From the NCBI GenBank assembly GCA_024398075.1, contig JAKSJM010000015.1, positions 1-51,704 of the forward strand: a stretch of 51,704 nt of DNA, given 5' to 3'. The notes under the pieces are model-generated. The model was not told where the DNA came from, made no database searches, and saw only the letters and a list, made by a program, of their open reading frames with translations. This document shows, one piece after another, positions 51,223 through 51,704 of this stretch. Each line of letters opens with the position of its first letter. The first letter of the stretch is position 1. A program made the position numbers and the translations under genes. This DNA is from Bacteroidales bacterium. Its GTDB lineage: Bacteria > Bacteroidota > Bacteroidia > Bacteroidales > UBA932.

Positions 51223-51704
51223 TTATGGTCCAATAATTAGTTCCATCGGTTCCAGAAGTATTGACTGTCATTGTTGCGGCGAAGCCAGATGGTCTGACGG
51301 ATTGAATCCGGCAGGCTCGAATACGGTGACGCCGTCTCCGGCGCAGAATGACTTTTGATGCATGCTCATGAACGACTCGGGTGTTTGCGCAAATTTAAAA
51401 ATCTGGGATTTATCTAACAGCATAATGGCATTTGATCTATTACGAGACCAGATGCCATATCTTTATGACCATATTCATATCGGCCTGCAAAATATATTCG
51501 ATTTCATTGTCGGAATAAGTACCCAATAATATGGTTATAAAGAAGCACGGTTCAAAATAGCTTTCTAAATTCAGACAGCAGAACCCCAACTTCCTTTAGA
51601 ATTCTTTCGTTTTATTGAGAACAACAAGGCCGCTATGGCACGTGTCAACAAGTCTCATTGAAGCGGCTTCGTTCTAAATTCGAGTTCTTTCATAGTTCTT
51701 TGAT
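51223..51704. other. Right-end non-coding or degenerate stretch
   Basis: Only short frames broken by stops are present on both strands. Visible items: a minus-strand TAAATTTG at 51390-51397 followed by a 33-codon frame (51369-51268); a 34-nt imperfect hairpin at 51425-51458; a 51-codon minus-strand frame without ATG at 51440-51595 containing SDNEIEYILQADMNM; and GCCGCT/AGCGGC inverted arms at 51629-51634 and 51662-51667. This looks like eroded mobile or phage DNA but no element can be named. Confidence 0.45.
51425..51458. repeat. Imperfect long hairpin near right end
   Basis: ATGGCAT (51425-51431) pairs with ATGCCAT (51452-51458), continued by TGATCT against AGACCA with one mismatch; loop ATTACG. 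No T-run follows on either strand, so a simple terminator is less likely than a folded RNA or a relic of an inverted repeat. Confidence 0.45.

Overview
The window reads as a chromosomal segment of a Bacteroidales (phylum Bacteroidota) bacterium. Most divergently read genes are preceded by the Bacteroidota-type -7 element TAnnTTTG, sometimes with a TTG about 20-22 nt upstream. Shine-Dalgarno sequences are weak or absent. The gene content is typical of the group: a 7TM-HD c-di-AMP phosphodiesterase, a split UshA-type 5'-nucleotidase, a DPP IV-type peptidase, an alpha-2-macroglobulin/PBP1C pair, a PG_1098-like methyltransferase and GlnRS. Genus or species cannot be fixed from the sequence alone.

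Positions 1-46,400 are dense core genome. In order: an M20 dipeptidase (+) converging on clpX-clpP-tig (-); the PgpH-like HD phosphodiesterase and gyrB (-); a TPR lipoprotein-sized secreted protein plus outer-membrane barrel (-); divergent from these an FtsE-like ATPase and endonuclease III (+); phosphoglucomutase (-) and a methyltransferase (+); a four-gene minus-strand operon (orphan 4HB/HAMP sensor, trkH, RecD-like helicase, DPP IV); a ROK regulator (+); glnS (-) and yicC (+); an ABC exporter pair followed by the split 5'-nucleotidase (-); holA and hpf (-); and a seven-gene minus-strand operon running cupin, HsdR_N-like nuclease-fold protein, YkvA, CCA-adding enzyme, Xer recombinase, alpha-2-macroglobulin, PBP1C. 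A conserved protein of unknown function and manC are divergent from a 31-nt gap. Convergent genes are separated by bidirectional hairpin terminators, two of them overlapping or touching coding ends.

Positions 46,400-51,704 look different: lower gene density, changed codon use and several eroded or chimeric genes. Here lie a SANT-like DNA-binding protein, the tail of a cyclophilin-like fold gene (-), the first codons of a LysR regulator broken by a stop and running into a beta-carbonic anhydrase (+), an unknown 152-residue protein, an open MerR-GNAT chimera, a YjdF family protein, and a Fic protein whose promoter carries two tandem 18-nt palindromes. The last 620 nt hold only fragments.

The best candidates for something new are the MerR-GNAT fusion, the LysR-promoter/carbonic-anhydrase junction, the paired palindromes at the fic promoter, the orphan membrane sensor co-transcribed with trkH, and a set of apparently leaderless genes (the methyltransferase, holA, manC) whose -7 element ends only 5-7 nt before the ATG.
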